Under the pieces are notes generated by a model. The model did no database searches and had not been told where the DNA came from. It saw only the letters and a list, made by a program, of their open reading frames with translations. From assembly GCA_016704305.1 (NCBI GenBank), contig JADJAL010000001.1:124001-188000 (forward strand): a stretch of 64,000 nt of DNA, read 5' to 3'. Position numbers and translations under genes: made by a program. This DNA comes from Haliea sp. (lineage in GTDB: Bacteria > Pseudomonadota > Gammaproteobacteria > Pseudomonadales > Halieaceae). This document shows, in pieces, positions 25,962 through 34,777 of the stretch; the first letter of the stretch is position 1, and every line of letters begins with the position of its first letter.

Positions 25962-27520
25962 TCACAACCGCTCCACCCTGCCCTGGTCGCCGTCCAGCCG
26001 AATGCGATCTCCGGTGACAAAAAATCGCGTGCCGCCACGCGTGTTGACCACACAGGGCAATCCGTATTCGCGCGCAATCACGGCACCGTGGGACACGGCG
26101 CTGCCCAAATCCGTCACCAGCCCACCAATCAGGCTGAAGTACGGCGTCCAGCCGATGTCCGTGATAGGCGTAATCAGGATTTCCCCCGGTTGCAACTGTG
26201 CCGCTTCCGCCAGCGTGTGGGCGACGCGGGCGATGCCTTCCACCACGCCGCGCGAGGCGGGGCGCCGTGCAATACGCCATCGCTGTTGTCGATGGTGCGC
26301 GCCTCCAACGGCGCGGTATGCCCACGGAAATCTCCGGGAAACTCAAAGCGCTGTTGGTAGGCCAATGCCTCCCTGCGCGCCACGGCGTTGGCCACTGCTT
26401 CCGCGCTCGGCGCGGCAACAAATTCCGGCAACTCGGCAACGCTGAAGAAATTCACCAGATCCGCATCCGGCAGCGCGCCCTGCGACTGCAACAACTGACC
26501 CAGGTGGTAAAAGCCGCGCTTGAAACGGTGCGCGACTTCCACCAGTTGCGATTTCGTCTGCTCGCGGCGACGTATCGCGTCGTGCGCCTTGGGCAACGCC
26601 CAGCGCAGGCCGCGACTGAGGCTGGGCCAGTCTATCGTGTGCGTTTGCAGCGGCGCATGGCCGCCGGTGACCAGCCTGGCATGTACCGCCGCCTGCATGC
26701 TCTGGATCAACGGTGCTGGTTCATCGCGCCAGGCGGGATCGCGCATGCACAATTCACGATACCCCCGATGGCCGTTGGTACGCAGGAACGCAGCGTATGC
26801 CGGCGCAATGTCCGGCGCGCCAGACAGCCAGGCGAGCGCATCGGCTATCGACGCCTGCTGGAAGCGCTGCTGCGCATCCGGGTGCGCGGCGATGCGATCA
26901 ATGAGCTTATCCAACTCCTCCAGCATCACGGCGCTCTCGACACCACTGGCGCCGGCGAGCAGTCGCACTGTCTCGCCCTGCTCCTGCTGGGTGCTGTCGT
27001 TGGAGCGACCCGACACCATGTTCTCCACAATGGAACACAGGAAGCCGGACAACGCGGAGGATTGAATGTGCACGGCCATCGCGTGATCAAAAAATGCGGA
27101 TTTGCCGACCAGCTCTTCGCACATCGCAATGCTGTCGGGTTTCTCGTCGATGCGAAATTCCTGCAGTTCACGCGCGAACTGCTCAACCACGGTCGGCGCG
27201 CGCAGGCAGTAGCGCAGCAGTTTTGCGGTGTTCAACACGCGCCGCCAGAGAGCCTGTGGCGGAAACGGTTTCAGCTCGGGCACCAATCGCCCGCACAACG
27301 ACTGCGCGGTTTGCTCGACGGTGGAGCCGAGCACGGCAGATGACATCACGACATTGCCACTCAGGTTGAGGAACAGGTGCCCGTACGCCCAGGCGGTAAC
27401 CTGCCAATCCTTGACGATGCCGGGCCGCGCGCCCACCGCCACCTGCATGTGCTGCAGGCCGTAATCGATGCCCCAGCCGGTAAACGAACCGGTCAACGGG
27501 CACACTGCACCGGGCATCAT
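25962..27520 (-). pseudogene. PEP-utilising enzyme, middle and swivelling His domain (PEP synthase/Rph-like), one frameshift
   Basis: The first frame (27520 down to about 26255) begins PGAVCPLTGSFTGWGIDYGL, the conserved start of the central domain of PEP-synthase-like, rifampin phosphotransferase and PigC-type enzymes. After VLHGAPP one base is missing near 26255. The next frame carries VVEGIARVAHTLAEA and the phospho-His swivel motif SHGAVIAREYGLPCVV, ending at 25962. The product (about 518 residues) would take a phosphoryl group from the separate ATP-grasp subunit and pass it to an unknown acceptor. Its start overlaps the upstream gene by 4 bp (ATGA), so they are coupled. PEP synthase proper is unlikely because the PEP-binding C-terminal barrel is absent. 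Confidence 0.78.
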
Positions 27521-28179
27521 TTCACCTGGCCTTCACTGGCTGCGGCGGCGCGTGCCTGCGTTGCTATGAGTGTGATGTCTCTGTCGCTGAGCAGCGCTTC
27601 GTTGCCGGTCAATTGCCGCCGTACAATCTCGCCGCTGCGGTGCACCGCGTAATGATCGGGCGTCGCCTCGCCGCTCACCAGCGCCTCGCCAAGGCCCGCG
27701 ACGGCATCGATCACCAGCAGGTCGCGACGGGCGCTGACCGGGTCTGCGGTAAATACCACGCCGGCCACCCGCGCGTTCACCATCGCCTGCACCACGACAT
27801 TCATCGTGATTGCACTGCCACCCGCGTGGTCCTGCTGATAGCTGCGCGCGCGTTCATGCGCAGCGGATGCCACGCAGTGTGCAATCGACTCGCGCAAATG
27901 CTGCGTGCCACGCACATTGAGCACGGTGTCGTACTGGCCAGCAAAGGAGGCGTCGCCGCCGTCCTCACCCAGCGCCGAAGAACGCACTGCAACTGCAGCG
28001 CTACCGAGAGCCAAATAGTGCTCGTCCATATTCTCGGGAAAGTGTCCGGCGCTGGCGTTGCGCAGCACAAAGGCGGGCGGCACCGCCAGGCCCATCGCCA
28101 CCAGGCGCGCCAGGCCGTAAGCCTTGCCGCCGGCACTGGCATCGGTGATTTCCGTTAACGTACAAATTGTAGTGCTCAC
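27517..28179 (-). CDS. PEP/pyruvate-binding ATP-grasp domain protein (PPDK_N), separate subunit
   Basis: A 220-residue protein that corresponds to the N-terminal ATP-binding domain of PEP synthase/PPDK. It shows ASAGGKAYGLARLVAMGLAVP, AVRSSALGEDGGDASFAGQYDT (nucleotide loop) and VVQAMVNARVAGVVFTADPVS, the usual order of motifs, then ends after the LGEALVSGEATPDHY segment. It is shorter than the usual 300-plus residues but has the core. Start is GTG 28179 with GGAGG upstream. It is fused in most relatives and is a separate gene here, overlapping the His-domain gene. Together they probably form a two-subunit phosphotransferase. Confidence 0.82.
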   Translation of the reverse strand: MSTTICTLTEITDASAGGKAYGLARLVAMGLAVPPAFVLRNASAGHFPENMDEHYLALGSAAVAVRSSALGEDGGDASFAGQYDTVLNVRGTQHLRESIAHCVASAAHERARSYQQDHAGGSAITMNVVVQAMVNARVAGVVFTADPVSARRDLLVIDAVAGLGEALVSGEATPDHYAVHRSGEIVRRQLTGNEALLSDRDITLIATQARAAAASEGQVK

Positions 28180-28287
28180 AACAGGTGAAGCCTCCGGTCG
28201 GTTGGGTGTCGGTGGTTTTGGATCAGTGCGGATCGGTGCGTGCCTGCATGCGTTGGCGCGTGGCGTGCGAGATGACGTCGGTGCCCC

Positions 28288-28926
28288 TTAGCTAAAACCC
28301 ATTGTCGCTGCTTCGGCTGCCAACACCTCACTCACCACAGGATGGGCCTTTACCCGCGCGATGAAGTCCGTGAAGATCGGCTAGCGCTGCGCATCCACGG
28401 CGTAGCCGGCGTAGGCGGCGTTGACGAACGGACTCATGAGGCTCATATCCGCCATCATGAAGGCGCCGAAAATAAAACCCTGCGCGGGCAGCTCGGCCTC
28501 CAAGTAGTCGAGCAGCGGCGGCAATTGCCGGTCGATAATTTTTGCCACCAGTTCCTCATCCGGTTCTTGCTTGAGCACCATCGGGCGCATGAAGCGCTGG
28601 AAAAAAATCCCTGCGGCTAACTCCGCCACGCGCGAACCGCCGAGCTCTTCGAGCCAACGCGCCCTGGCCCTGTCTGCTGGATTGGCCGGATACAGCGGCG
28701 CCTGCGGATAGGCTTCTTCAAGGTATTCGCAGATCACCGTGGAGTCACAAATCGTCAGACCCCCGTCCTGCAGCGTCGGTATCTTGCCAAGCGGGTTGAT
28801 CTTGCGATACTCGGCATCCCTGGTGAAAGGCAGTTGTTGAATCTGCTCATAGGGCAGGCCTTTCAGCGCCAGCGCCACCTGCACCTTGCGCACGAAGGGG
28901 GACCCGGACGCGCCGTGCAGCCGCAT
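28288..28926 (-). pseudogene. Glutathione S-transferase with in-frame TAG codon
   Basis: ATG 28926 starts RLHGASGSPFVRKVQVALAL, a GST thioredoxin-fold start, followed by NPLGKIPTLQDGGLTICDST with the cis-Pro and glutathione-gamma-Glu site. Reading stops at a TAG (28381-28383) after VDAQR. The same frame continues for 30 more codons, PIFTDFIARVKAHPVVSEVL to GFS, and ends in TAA at 28288. That is exactly the missing C-terminal helix. GST relatives usually have Trp at this place, so a single TGG-to-TAG change explains it. It may be a real nonsense mutation, an error, or readthrough. The start overlaps the stop of the haloalkane dehalogenase (TGATG). Confidence 0.83.
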
Positions 28927-29825
28927 CACAGTGCACCTCCCGCGCGACGCGCATCCATCCACTGCGCAACCGCCTGCCCGATTTCCACCGGCGAATCCTC
29001 CTGGATGAAATGCGTCCCCTTGACGGTCACCTCGCGCTGGTTGGGCCAGCTGCGGCAGAACTCCCGCTGGCGCCCGGTAAGAATGGAACCGGGCTCGGCA
29101 TTGATAAACAGCTTGGGCAGGTCGGTAGTGGATTGCAGCCATTCTCCATACGCGGTGACCAGAGACACCATCGCGGCCGGCGTGCCGTCGATAGGAATCT
29201 GGCGCGGCCAGTTCAGCGTTGGCTGGCGGTCATCCGGTGTACCGAAGGCGGCGCGGTAGTGTTGCATCTCCTCCTCGCCCAGGCCACGCATCACGGAGCT
29301 CGGCAGCACCGCTTCGACAAACATATTGCGTTCAAGCACCAGGTTCTCCCCTTTGGCGGAGCGAAACCCCTGGAAGATACCGCGCGCGCCTTCCGGCCAG
29401 TCGTCCCAACTGAGCGGGCAGACAATGCCTTCCATGTAGGCGATACCGCTCACCGCGTCGGGATGTTGATGCGCCCAGTAAAACCCGAGCGCACTGCCCC
29501 AGTCGTGGATCACCAGCGTGACGTTCTGGTTCGCGCCCAGCGCCTGAAGCAGTCCATCGAGATAGCGATAGGCCACGTCAAAGGTGTAGCGATCAGGCCC
29601 ATCGCTCGCCGGCAGTTTCTCGGAATCGCCCTGGCCGATCAGGTCCGGCGCGATAACACGCCCCTTGCCCTGCAACAGCGGAATGACGTTGCGCCACAGG
29701 TAGGACGAGGTAGGATTGCCGTGCAGCAACACAATCGGATCGCCCTCTCCCACTTCGACGTACGCGATGCGTTTTCCCAGCACGTCGCAGTACCGTTTCT
29801 GATAGGGCATGTTGGCGTTAATCAT
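28926..29825 (-). CDS. Haloalkane dehalogenase (HLD-II, LinB/DhaA type)
   Basis: A 299-residue alpha/beta-hydrolase whose catalytic residues fall at LinB numbering: nucleophile Asp108 and halide-binding Trp109 in VIHDWGSALGF, catalytic acid Glu132 in AYMEGIVCPL, and base His272 in KGTHFIQED. The second halide-binding residue, Asn37, lies in LLHGNPTSSYLW. It should hydrolyse carbon-halogen bonds of haloalkanes to alcohol and halide without cofactor. ATG 29825 has a GGAG ribosome-binding site; ATG at codon 6 is an alternative. It is coupled to a GST gene and follows a Baeyer-Villiger-type monooxygenase, suggesting xenobiotic or natural-halocarbon metabolism. Identification is very secure; substrate range is not. 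Confidence 0.95.
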   Translation of the reverse strand: MINANMPYQKRYCDVLGKRIAYVEVGEGDPIVLLHGNPTSSYLWRNVIPLLQGKGRVIAPDLIGQGDSEKLPASDGPDRYTFDVAYRYLDGLLQALGANQNVTLVIHDWGSALGFYWAHQHPDAVSGIAYMEGIVCPLSWDDWPEGARGIFQGFRSAKGENLVLERNMFVEAVLPSSVMRGLGEEEMQHYRAAFGTPDDRQPTLNWPRQIPIDGTPAAMVSLVTAYGEWLQSTTDLPKLFINAEPGSILTGRQREFCRSWPNQREVTVKGTHFIQEDSPVEIGQAVAQWMDARRAGGAL

Positions 29826-29880
29826 CTTTATGTCTCCTCATAGGGCGTGGTTGCAATCTGGCATGCACGGGCGGGACTCA

Positions 29881-31345
29881 CTAGCGAAATTCAAGCACCT
29901 TGTCCCTGAGGGGCCGCAGGCGCAACTGCAAAAAGTCCAGGATGTAATTCTGGTACAGGCGCCACGGCAGCCTGGTGCCCTGTTTGGGAAACTGGCCCAC
30001 CGAGCGCAGGACGTAACCGGAATTGAGGTTGAGCATGGGCTCCTCCTCAACCGTTCCCTCCTGCAGGCGCGGCATCGCGACGGATGCCCCGGTCTTGCGC
30101 ATATAGTTCAGCAGGCGGCAGATAAAATCGCCGGTCAGGTCGCTCTTCAGCGTCCACGATGCATTGGTATAGCCGAACACCTGTGCCAGGTTGGGTACAT
30201 TGCCAAACATCATGCCGCGATACACATACAGTTGCGAGGGATCGACTGCCCTGCCGTCGACGCTCAGCTGCGCGCCGCCCATGAACTTGAGGTTCAGCCC
30301 TGTCGCCAGCACGATAATATCCGCCGCCAGTTCCCTGCCGGATTGCAGCCGGATGCCACCTTCGGTAAACCGTTCAACCTGCTCCAGTCACCACCTCGGC
30401 GCGCTGCTCGCGAATGGCCTTGAACATATCGCCCTCCGGCACGGCGCACAGTCGCTGGTCCCAGGGATTGTAGGAGGGTGTGAAATGGGTCTTGATATCG
30501 TAATCCTTGCCCAACGCCTCACGCACCTGGTCCAACAGGAATTTCCTGACCAGCGCGGGTCGCCGCCGCGACAACGAGTACACATAGATCTGGAACAGCA
30601 CGCGTTTCCAGCGCGTGATGCGGTATACCCAGGAACCCGGCAAAAAACGCTGCAACCACGCCGCTGTCGAATCCTCCTCCGGCACCGAGGCAATATAGGT
30701 GGGTGAGCGCTGCAGCATAATCGTGTGCGCTGTATCCCTGGCCAATTCAGGCACCAGCGTTACGGCCGTCGCGCCACTGCCAATGACGACGACGCGCTTG
30801 CCGCGATAATCCATATCCTGGGGCCAGTGCTGCGCGTGCACGATGCGGCCACGGAAATCCGCCGTGCCCGCGAAGTCCGGCGTATAGCCCTGCTCATAAT
30901 CGTAATAACCACTGCACATCAACAGGAACTGGCAACTGATCTCGACCCGCTCACCGGTATCCGTGCGCTGTGCGACCACGGTCCAGCGGGCAGTGGCTGA
31001 CGACCAGCTGGCACTGCACACTGTGTGGCGGTAGCGAATGTGCCTGTCGACACCGGTTTCCGCCGCCGCCTCCTGCAGATAGCGCAGGATCGCGGGTCCA
31101 TCCGCGAGCGACTTGCGCTCCAGCCAGGGTTTGAAAGAGTAACCCAATGTGTACATGTCACTGTCGGAGCGAATGCCGGGATAGCGGAACAAATCCCAGG
31201 TGCCGCCCAGGGCATCGCGACTTTCGAGCAGCGCAAAGCTGCGCTCGGGGCACGCTTGCTGCAGGTGCCTGGCGCTGCCAATCCCGGACAGACCAGCGCC
31301 CACAATGAGCACGTCCACAAAATCTGTGTCGGCCGGCGACGTCAT
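29881..31345 (-). pseudogene. Flavin-containing (Baeyer-Villiger/EthA-type) monooxygenase, one frameshift
   Basis: ATG 31345 starts the FAD Rossmann motif VLIVGAGLSGIGSARHL, followed by the BVMO fingerprint FRGRIVHAQHWP (F-x-G-x3-H-x3-W-P) and the NADPH motif VVVIGSGATAVTLV. At about 30387 one extra G (actggagcag) stops the frame. The next frame gives EQVERFTEGGIRLQSGRE and LATGLNLKFMGGAQLSVDG to the end at 29881. The reassembled protein (about 487 residues) is normal for EthA-like enzymes, which insert oxygen into ketones or oxidise S and N. It is on the same strand as the dehalogenase, with a 55-bp gap. The indel looks like an error because all motifs are intact. Confidence 0.88.
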
Positions 31346-31691
31346 ACACGGGGTTCCTCTGCAAAGGCGACAGCATAATGAATGAAGCAATTACGAACGG
31401 CGTACTGTGGACCATTCACCTCTTTCATTCAATAAATTCAGGATGCGCTTTGTGGTTGACTAAGATGGTGTACTGACGTGGTTGAGTCAGCTGGTTGACT
31501 GAGCGCTGAACCTGGCGGGCAATCCGGCTGGGTGTCACTGGATTTACGAAGAAGGAAGTAGCGCTTGAGCAGTATGCTGGATGTGTCCAGCCGCTAATAA
31601 GCGAAGTGAGGCCAGGCAAAGCCCGCTTGGAAAGAGCAAAACCCTGCTGCCCGGATGCGGGCAGCAGGGTACAGGGGAAGTGAGGCGGCTG
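31346..31691. other. Intergenic region with short direct repeats
   Basis: No ORF is supported. GGTTGACT/GGTTGAGT occurs three times (31454-31461, 31480-31487, 31493-31500), and a small GCTGGA/TCCAGC hairpin lies at 31576-31591. The strong terminator of the upstream lipoprotein gene occupies 31631-31670. A promoter for the monooxygenase should lie in the lower part but none is clear. Confidence 0.5.
31641..31670 (-). terminator. Rho-independent terminator of the vWA-OmpA lipoprotein gene
   Basis: A perfect 13-bp stem (ACCCTGCTGCCCG, arms 31641-31653 and 31658-31670) with a 4-nt loop. On the minus strand it is followed directly by TTTTGCTCTTT. It lies 21 bp after the stop codon at 31692. Confidence 0.9.
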
Positions 31692-32789
31692 TTACTTGGC
31701 GGCTTTCTGGGTGCCGACTTGAATCTCCACTCGGCGATTCTGGGCGCGTCCTGCAGCGGTATCGTTGCTGGCAATGGGCTGGCGTTTGCCCATACCGATG
31801 ACGTCAATGACATCGGCAGAAATACCTTTGCTGACAAGGAAGTCCTTCACGGCCATGGCGCGTCGCACTGACAGTGCCTGGTTGTACGCATCGGAACCAA
31901 TACTGTCGGTGTGGCCGACCACGTTGATATCACCCACAGCCAAGCCCTGGGACACAATCACCTGGCCGAGTTTTTGCAACTCTGCCTTGCCCTGCTCCTT
32001 CAAGTTGTACTTGTCGAAGTCAAACAACACTTCGGCGGAGAGAGTGTGCGTCGTGTACTCCAATCCCGGTTTGGGAGTCAACAGCGTATCGGCGACATAG
32101 GTGGACAGTGCGGCACCCGAGGCGACTGAATCGGCGGTCACTGCGCTGTCACATCCGGCGGTATCAGTGATGCTGGCAATCATCGCATCGTGGGTAGTGT
32201 CGTTGCCGACTTTTACGGTGTGCACACAGATGTTATTGGGGTGCTGCGATTTCAACGCCTCAAGCGATGACTGTACGGCATCCGGATCATTCCAGTTGAA
32301 GTCACTGACGATGATCACGGCGGTGCGGCCGGTATCTTCAACCAGCAACTCTGTCGTTGCATCAATGGCGTCGGCAATCGGGGTCGTGCTGGCCGCACAC
32401 TTGAGCGAACCAAGCGCCTGGGTGAAGTCTGCATTATTAAACGGCGCCGGCCCGTAAAGGTTGGAGGCTATGCCGTAGCCAATGCAGGAGCCGGTGTTGC
32501 CCTTGCCGAAGGTGACGATGCCTGAATTGAAGTTCATCGCTGGAACAGCCTTGCCAAAACTGGCAGTCCAATCCGCGGCGTTGTAAATCCTGGGGCGTCC
32601 CTCGTCCTCTGTTTTCATCGATCCGGACGTATCCAACAGCACGATAAAGGTATCCACCTTCTGGGTGTACGCATTGACGTCGATAGGGTCGCCCGATTGC
32701 GCGACCGGGGTGTATGGCGTGCCGCCACAGGCAGCGAGGGTCATCAGGGATGCCGCCATCACTAATTGTTTAAGGGGTAGTTTGTGCAT
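31692..32789 (-). CDS. Lipoprotein with von Willebrand A and OmpA peptidoglycan-binding domains
   Basis: A 365-residue protein from ATG 32789 (GGAGAA ribosome-binding site). The lipobox is TLAAC with Cys21. Residues about 45-225 form a vWA domain with a MIDAS-like DTSGSM (Asp53, Ser55, Ser57). The C-terminus (about 250-360) is an OmpA domain: EVLFDFDKYNLKEQGKAEL, VVGHTDSIGSDAYNQALSVRRA and GRAQNRRVEIQV bind meso-diaminopimelate in peptidoglycan. It should sit in the outer membrane, anchored to the cell wall, with the vWA domain as a metal-dependent protein-binding module. It is monocistronic with its own terminator. The exact role is unknown; vWA with OmpA on one lipoprotein is uncommon. Confidence 0.9.
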   Translation of the reverse strand: MHKLPLKQLVMAASLMTLAACGGTPYTPVAQSGDPIDVNAYTQKVDTFIVLLDTSGSMKTEDEGRPRIYNAADWTASFGKAVPAMNFNSGIVTFGKGNTGSCIGYGIASNLYGPAPFNNADFTQALGSLKCAASTTPIADAIDATTELLVEDTGRTAVIIVSDFNWNDPDAVQSSLEALKSQHPNNICVHTVKVGNDTTHDAMIASITDTAGCDSAVTADSVASGAALSTYVADTLLTPKPGLEYTTHTLSAEVLFDFDKYNLKEQGKAELQKLGQVIVSQGLAVGDINVVGHTDSIGSDAYNQALSVRRAMAVKDFLVSKGISADVIDVIGMGKRQPIASNDTAAGRAQNRRVEIQVGTQKAAK

Positions 32790-33009
32790 AACTTTCTCCA
32801 GTCTTGAATTGAATTGATTCACGCTTGCGTATGTTCGCAATTACAGAATCGCTATCAAAATCCCTCGGCGCAAAAGCTCCGGGGGCTTGGCGGGTACTTG
32901 AGTAAAGCATATACCGGGATATGTCGCAAAAGAATGTCGTGTGCAAAAAAACCGCTCGGCGCGCACATTTCTGGTGCAACCGAGAACGCAGATCGGGCCG
33001 GGGAGTGCC

Positions 33010-34515
33010 TCAGGCAGAGAGCCCGGTAAACCTCGGAATCTTCTCGGGATTCAGGAATGGATCGATCAGCTTGGGATCACGGCGATAGCGGATGTCCCGA
33101 CCGATTTCCCTAATGGTATCCACTGGCAATTTCGTACGAGTGAGTCGATAGAGGCGATGATAATAGTCGTACACTTCCTGGGAAGGTTGCTGGTCGGCAA
33201 CGGCTACCGCAATCCTGTTGGGATCCTTCTTGGCGATCTGGTTTTGCTCACTCATCACCGAGAAGCTGTAGGTCGGAAAACTGATCATTTCACCGAACGC
33301 CACGCACTTGAGTTCCTTGGGAAACTCCAACAGGAACTCGAAGGTCGCCCTGAGGTCTTCCTCGCGATCAAATTCGTTGCTCGTGATAAGGTCGAAGAAT
33401 CCGGTAATCCCGGCCTCGACAATTTCCCGTCCTGCCTCGATAACCCGCGTCATCTTGGTGGGGCGGTTGTAATAGTCCCTGAGGATACGTTCACTACCGG
33501 ATTGCACACCCATGGTAATCGAGATACAACCGGCTGCCTTGAGCGATTTCAACAGTTCGACATTGTGCGTTGTGGGGTAGGTGTAGCACCAGAAGGGCAG
33601 GCCTATTTCCTCTTTGTAGCGCGGCAGGAACTCTCGCAGCCACTGGGGATTCACGGTGAATACATCGTCGTAGAACAGTATGGTTTCGATATCCAGGAAT
33701 TGCTTGGCCCAGCGCAGTTCTTCGAGCACGACATCCACGGAGCGACGCCGCAGCGAATCTTTCTTGCCAAACATTTCCTGGTAGCGGCTTTCGATGCAGA
33801 ACGAGCAGGAAAACGGGCAGCCGCGCTGCGTCATAATCGGGTATTCCCTACCCAGGTTCTGCGGGAACCTGCCGCGCTTGACCTGATCCGCGTTGATATG
33901 AACATAATTGCCGCGCTTCCAATCCGGAATCGCAATAGCGTTCAACGGAATATTGGGGCGGACCTTGTGCTTTATGATCGTGCCGTCGGCAGCCTTGACC
34001 CAGGTGCCCTCGATGTCGTCCCACGGAAGACCGGCATCGATGCGATTGGCCAGGTCGACTATGACTTCCTCACCCTCATTGATGCAGACGATATCTGCAT
34101 GCGGAATGCACAGTTCGGGTTCGAGCGTGGGCCCAGCGCCGCCCCAGATAATCGGCACGTCAAAGTGTTCCCTTAGTTTCCGGGTAACCTGTGCGCTTTC
34201 CTTGATTATCCCGGAGTACAAGCTGAAGCCGATCACATCGGGCGCGAAATCCCGCAGCTCATTGATCAACAGTTCGAACTCCGTATCTGAAAATGGCTTG
34301 TAGCAATTCCAGATGAGCTCGCGGCCATCAATGGAATACAAGCGGCCAGAGAATTCCGCGACTTCATAATTCCCGGCTTCCCCGACCAGGTGATCCTCGT
34401 AGTTCTTGAAGTAAATGATTTTCGATTTGTGGCCGGCGCGCAGCAGCTCTCCGGAGAGCTGTGCAGGGGCGAGATTAAGACCGGTGAACAGTTTTATGAG
34501 TGCGACGCGAGCCAT
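33010..34515 (-). CDS. B12-binding-domain radical SAM protein
   Basis: A 501-residue protein. The N-terminal part (about 1-170) looks like a cobalamin-binding Rossmann domain (PDVIGFSLYSGIIKES, VPIIWGGAGPTLEPEL), though the base-off DxHxxG motif is not seen. The radical SAM core has the CxxxCxxC cluster motif in TQRGCPFSCSFCIES, followed by ILFYDDVFTVNPQWL and ISITMGVQSGSERIL. Such enzymes methylate or rearrange unactivated carbons or work in lipid/hopanoid and cofactor modification. It is monocistronic. A near-consensus FNR box with a well-spaced -10 lies upstream, suggesting expression under low oxygen, as expected for an oxygen-sensitive enzyme. Substrate unknown. Confidence 0.9.
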   Translation of the reverse strand: MARVALIKLFTGLNLAPAQLSGELLRAGHKSKIIYFKNYEDHLVGEAGNYEVAEFSGRLYSIDGRELIWNCYKPFSDTEFELLINELRDFAPDVIGFSLYSGIIKESAQVTRKLREHFDVPIIWGGAGPTLEPELCIPHADIVCINEGEEVIVDLANRIDAGLPWDDIEGTWVKAADGTIIKHKVRPNIPLNAIAIPDWKRGNYVHINADQVKRGRFPQNLGREYPIMTQRGCPFSCSFCIESRYQEMFGKKDSLRRRSVDVVLEELRWAKQFLDIETILFYDDVFTVNPQWLREFLPRYKEEIGLPFWCYTYPTTHNVELLKSLKAAGCISITMGVQSGSERILRDYYNRPTKMTRVIEAGREIVEAGITGFFDLITSNEFDREEDLRATFEFLLEFPKELKCVAFGEMISFPTYSFSVMSEQNQIAKKDPNRIAVAVADQQPSQEVYDYYHRLYRLTRTKLPVDTIREIGRDIRYRRDPKLIDPFLNPEKIPRFTGLSA

Positions 34516-34777
34516 TGATCTACTCCGGACCTATTGTATTGCCGCAGCCTCAGGTTGCCTTTCTCTCTCGGCGCAGGGAAAAACCGCGCAAAAAATGAGC
34601 CAATCTAAAGCGGAGACGTTGTTACGGGTTGACTTGGATCAAGTATAGGATGTTTATTGTACGAATTGCACTACATTTCAGGCAGTTGCGACACAAGTCC
34701 GCTGGTATCCACAGTGTTCTCCGGGGCATCACGCAACCCGATTACGAAGTAAACCGGGCACGCGTGTTCCGGACTGC
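34516..34777. promoter_or_regulatory. FNR/ANR-type box and class II promoter upstream of the radical SAM gene
   Basis: TTGACTTGGATCAA at 34629-34642 matches the FNR consensus TTGAT-N4-ATCAA at 9 of 10 positions. On the minus strand a TAGATT (34602-34607) lies 31 bp from the box centre, which is the spacing of an activator at -41.5 to a -10 hexamer. Transcription would start near 34595, about 80 bp before ATG 34515. No other feature is seen in this gap. Confidence 0.55.
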
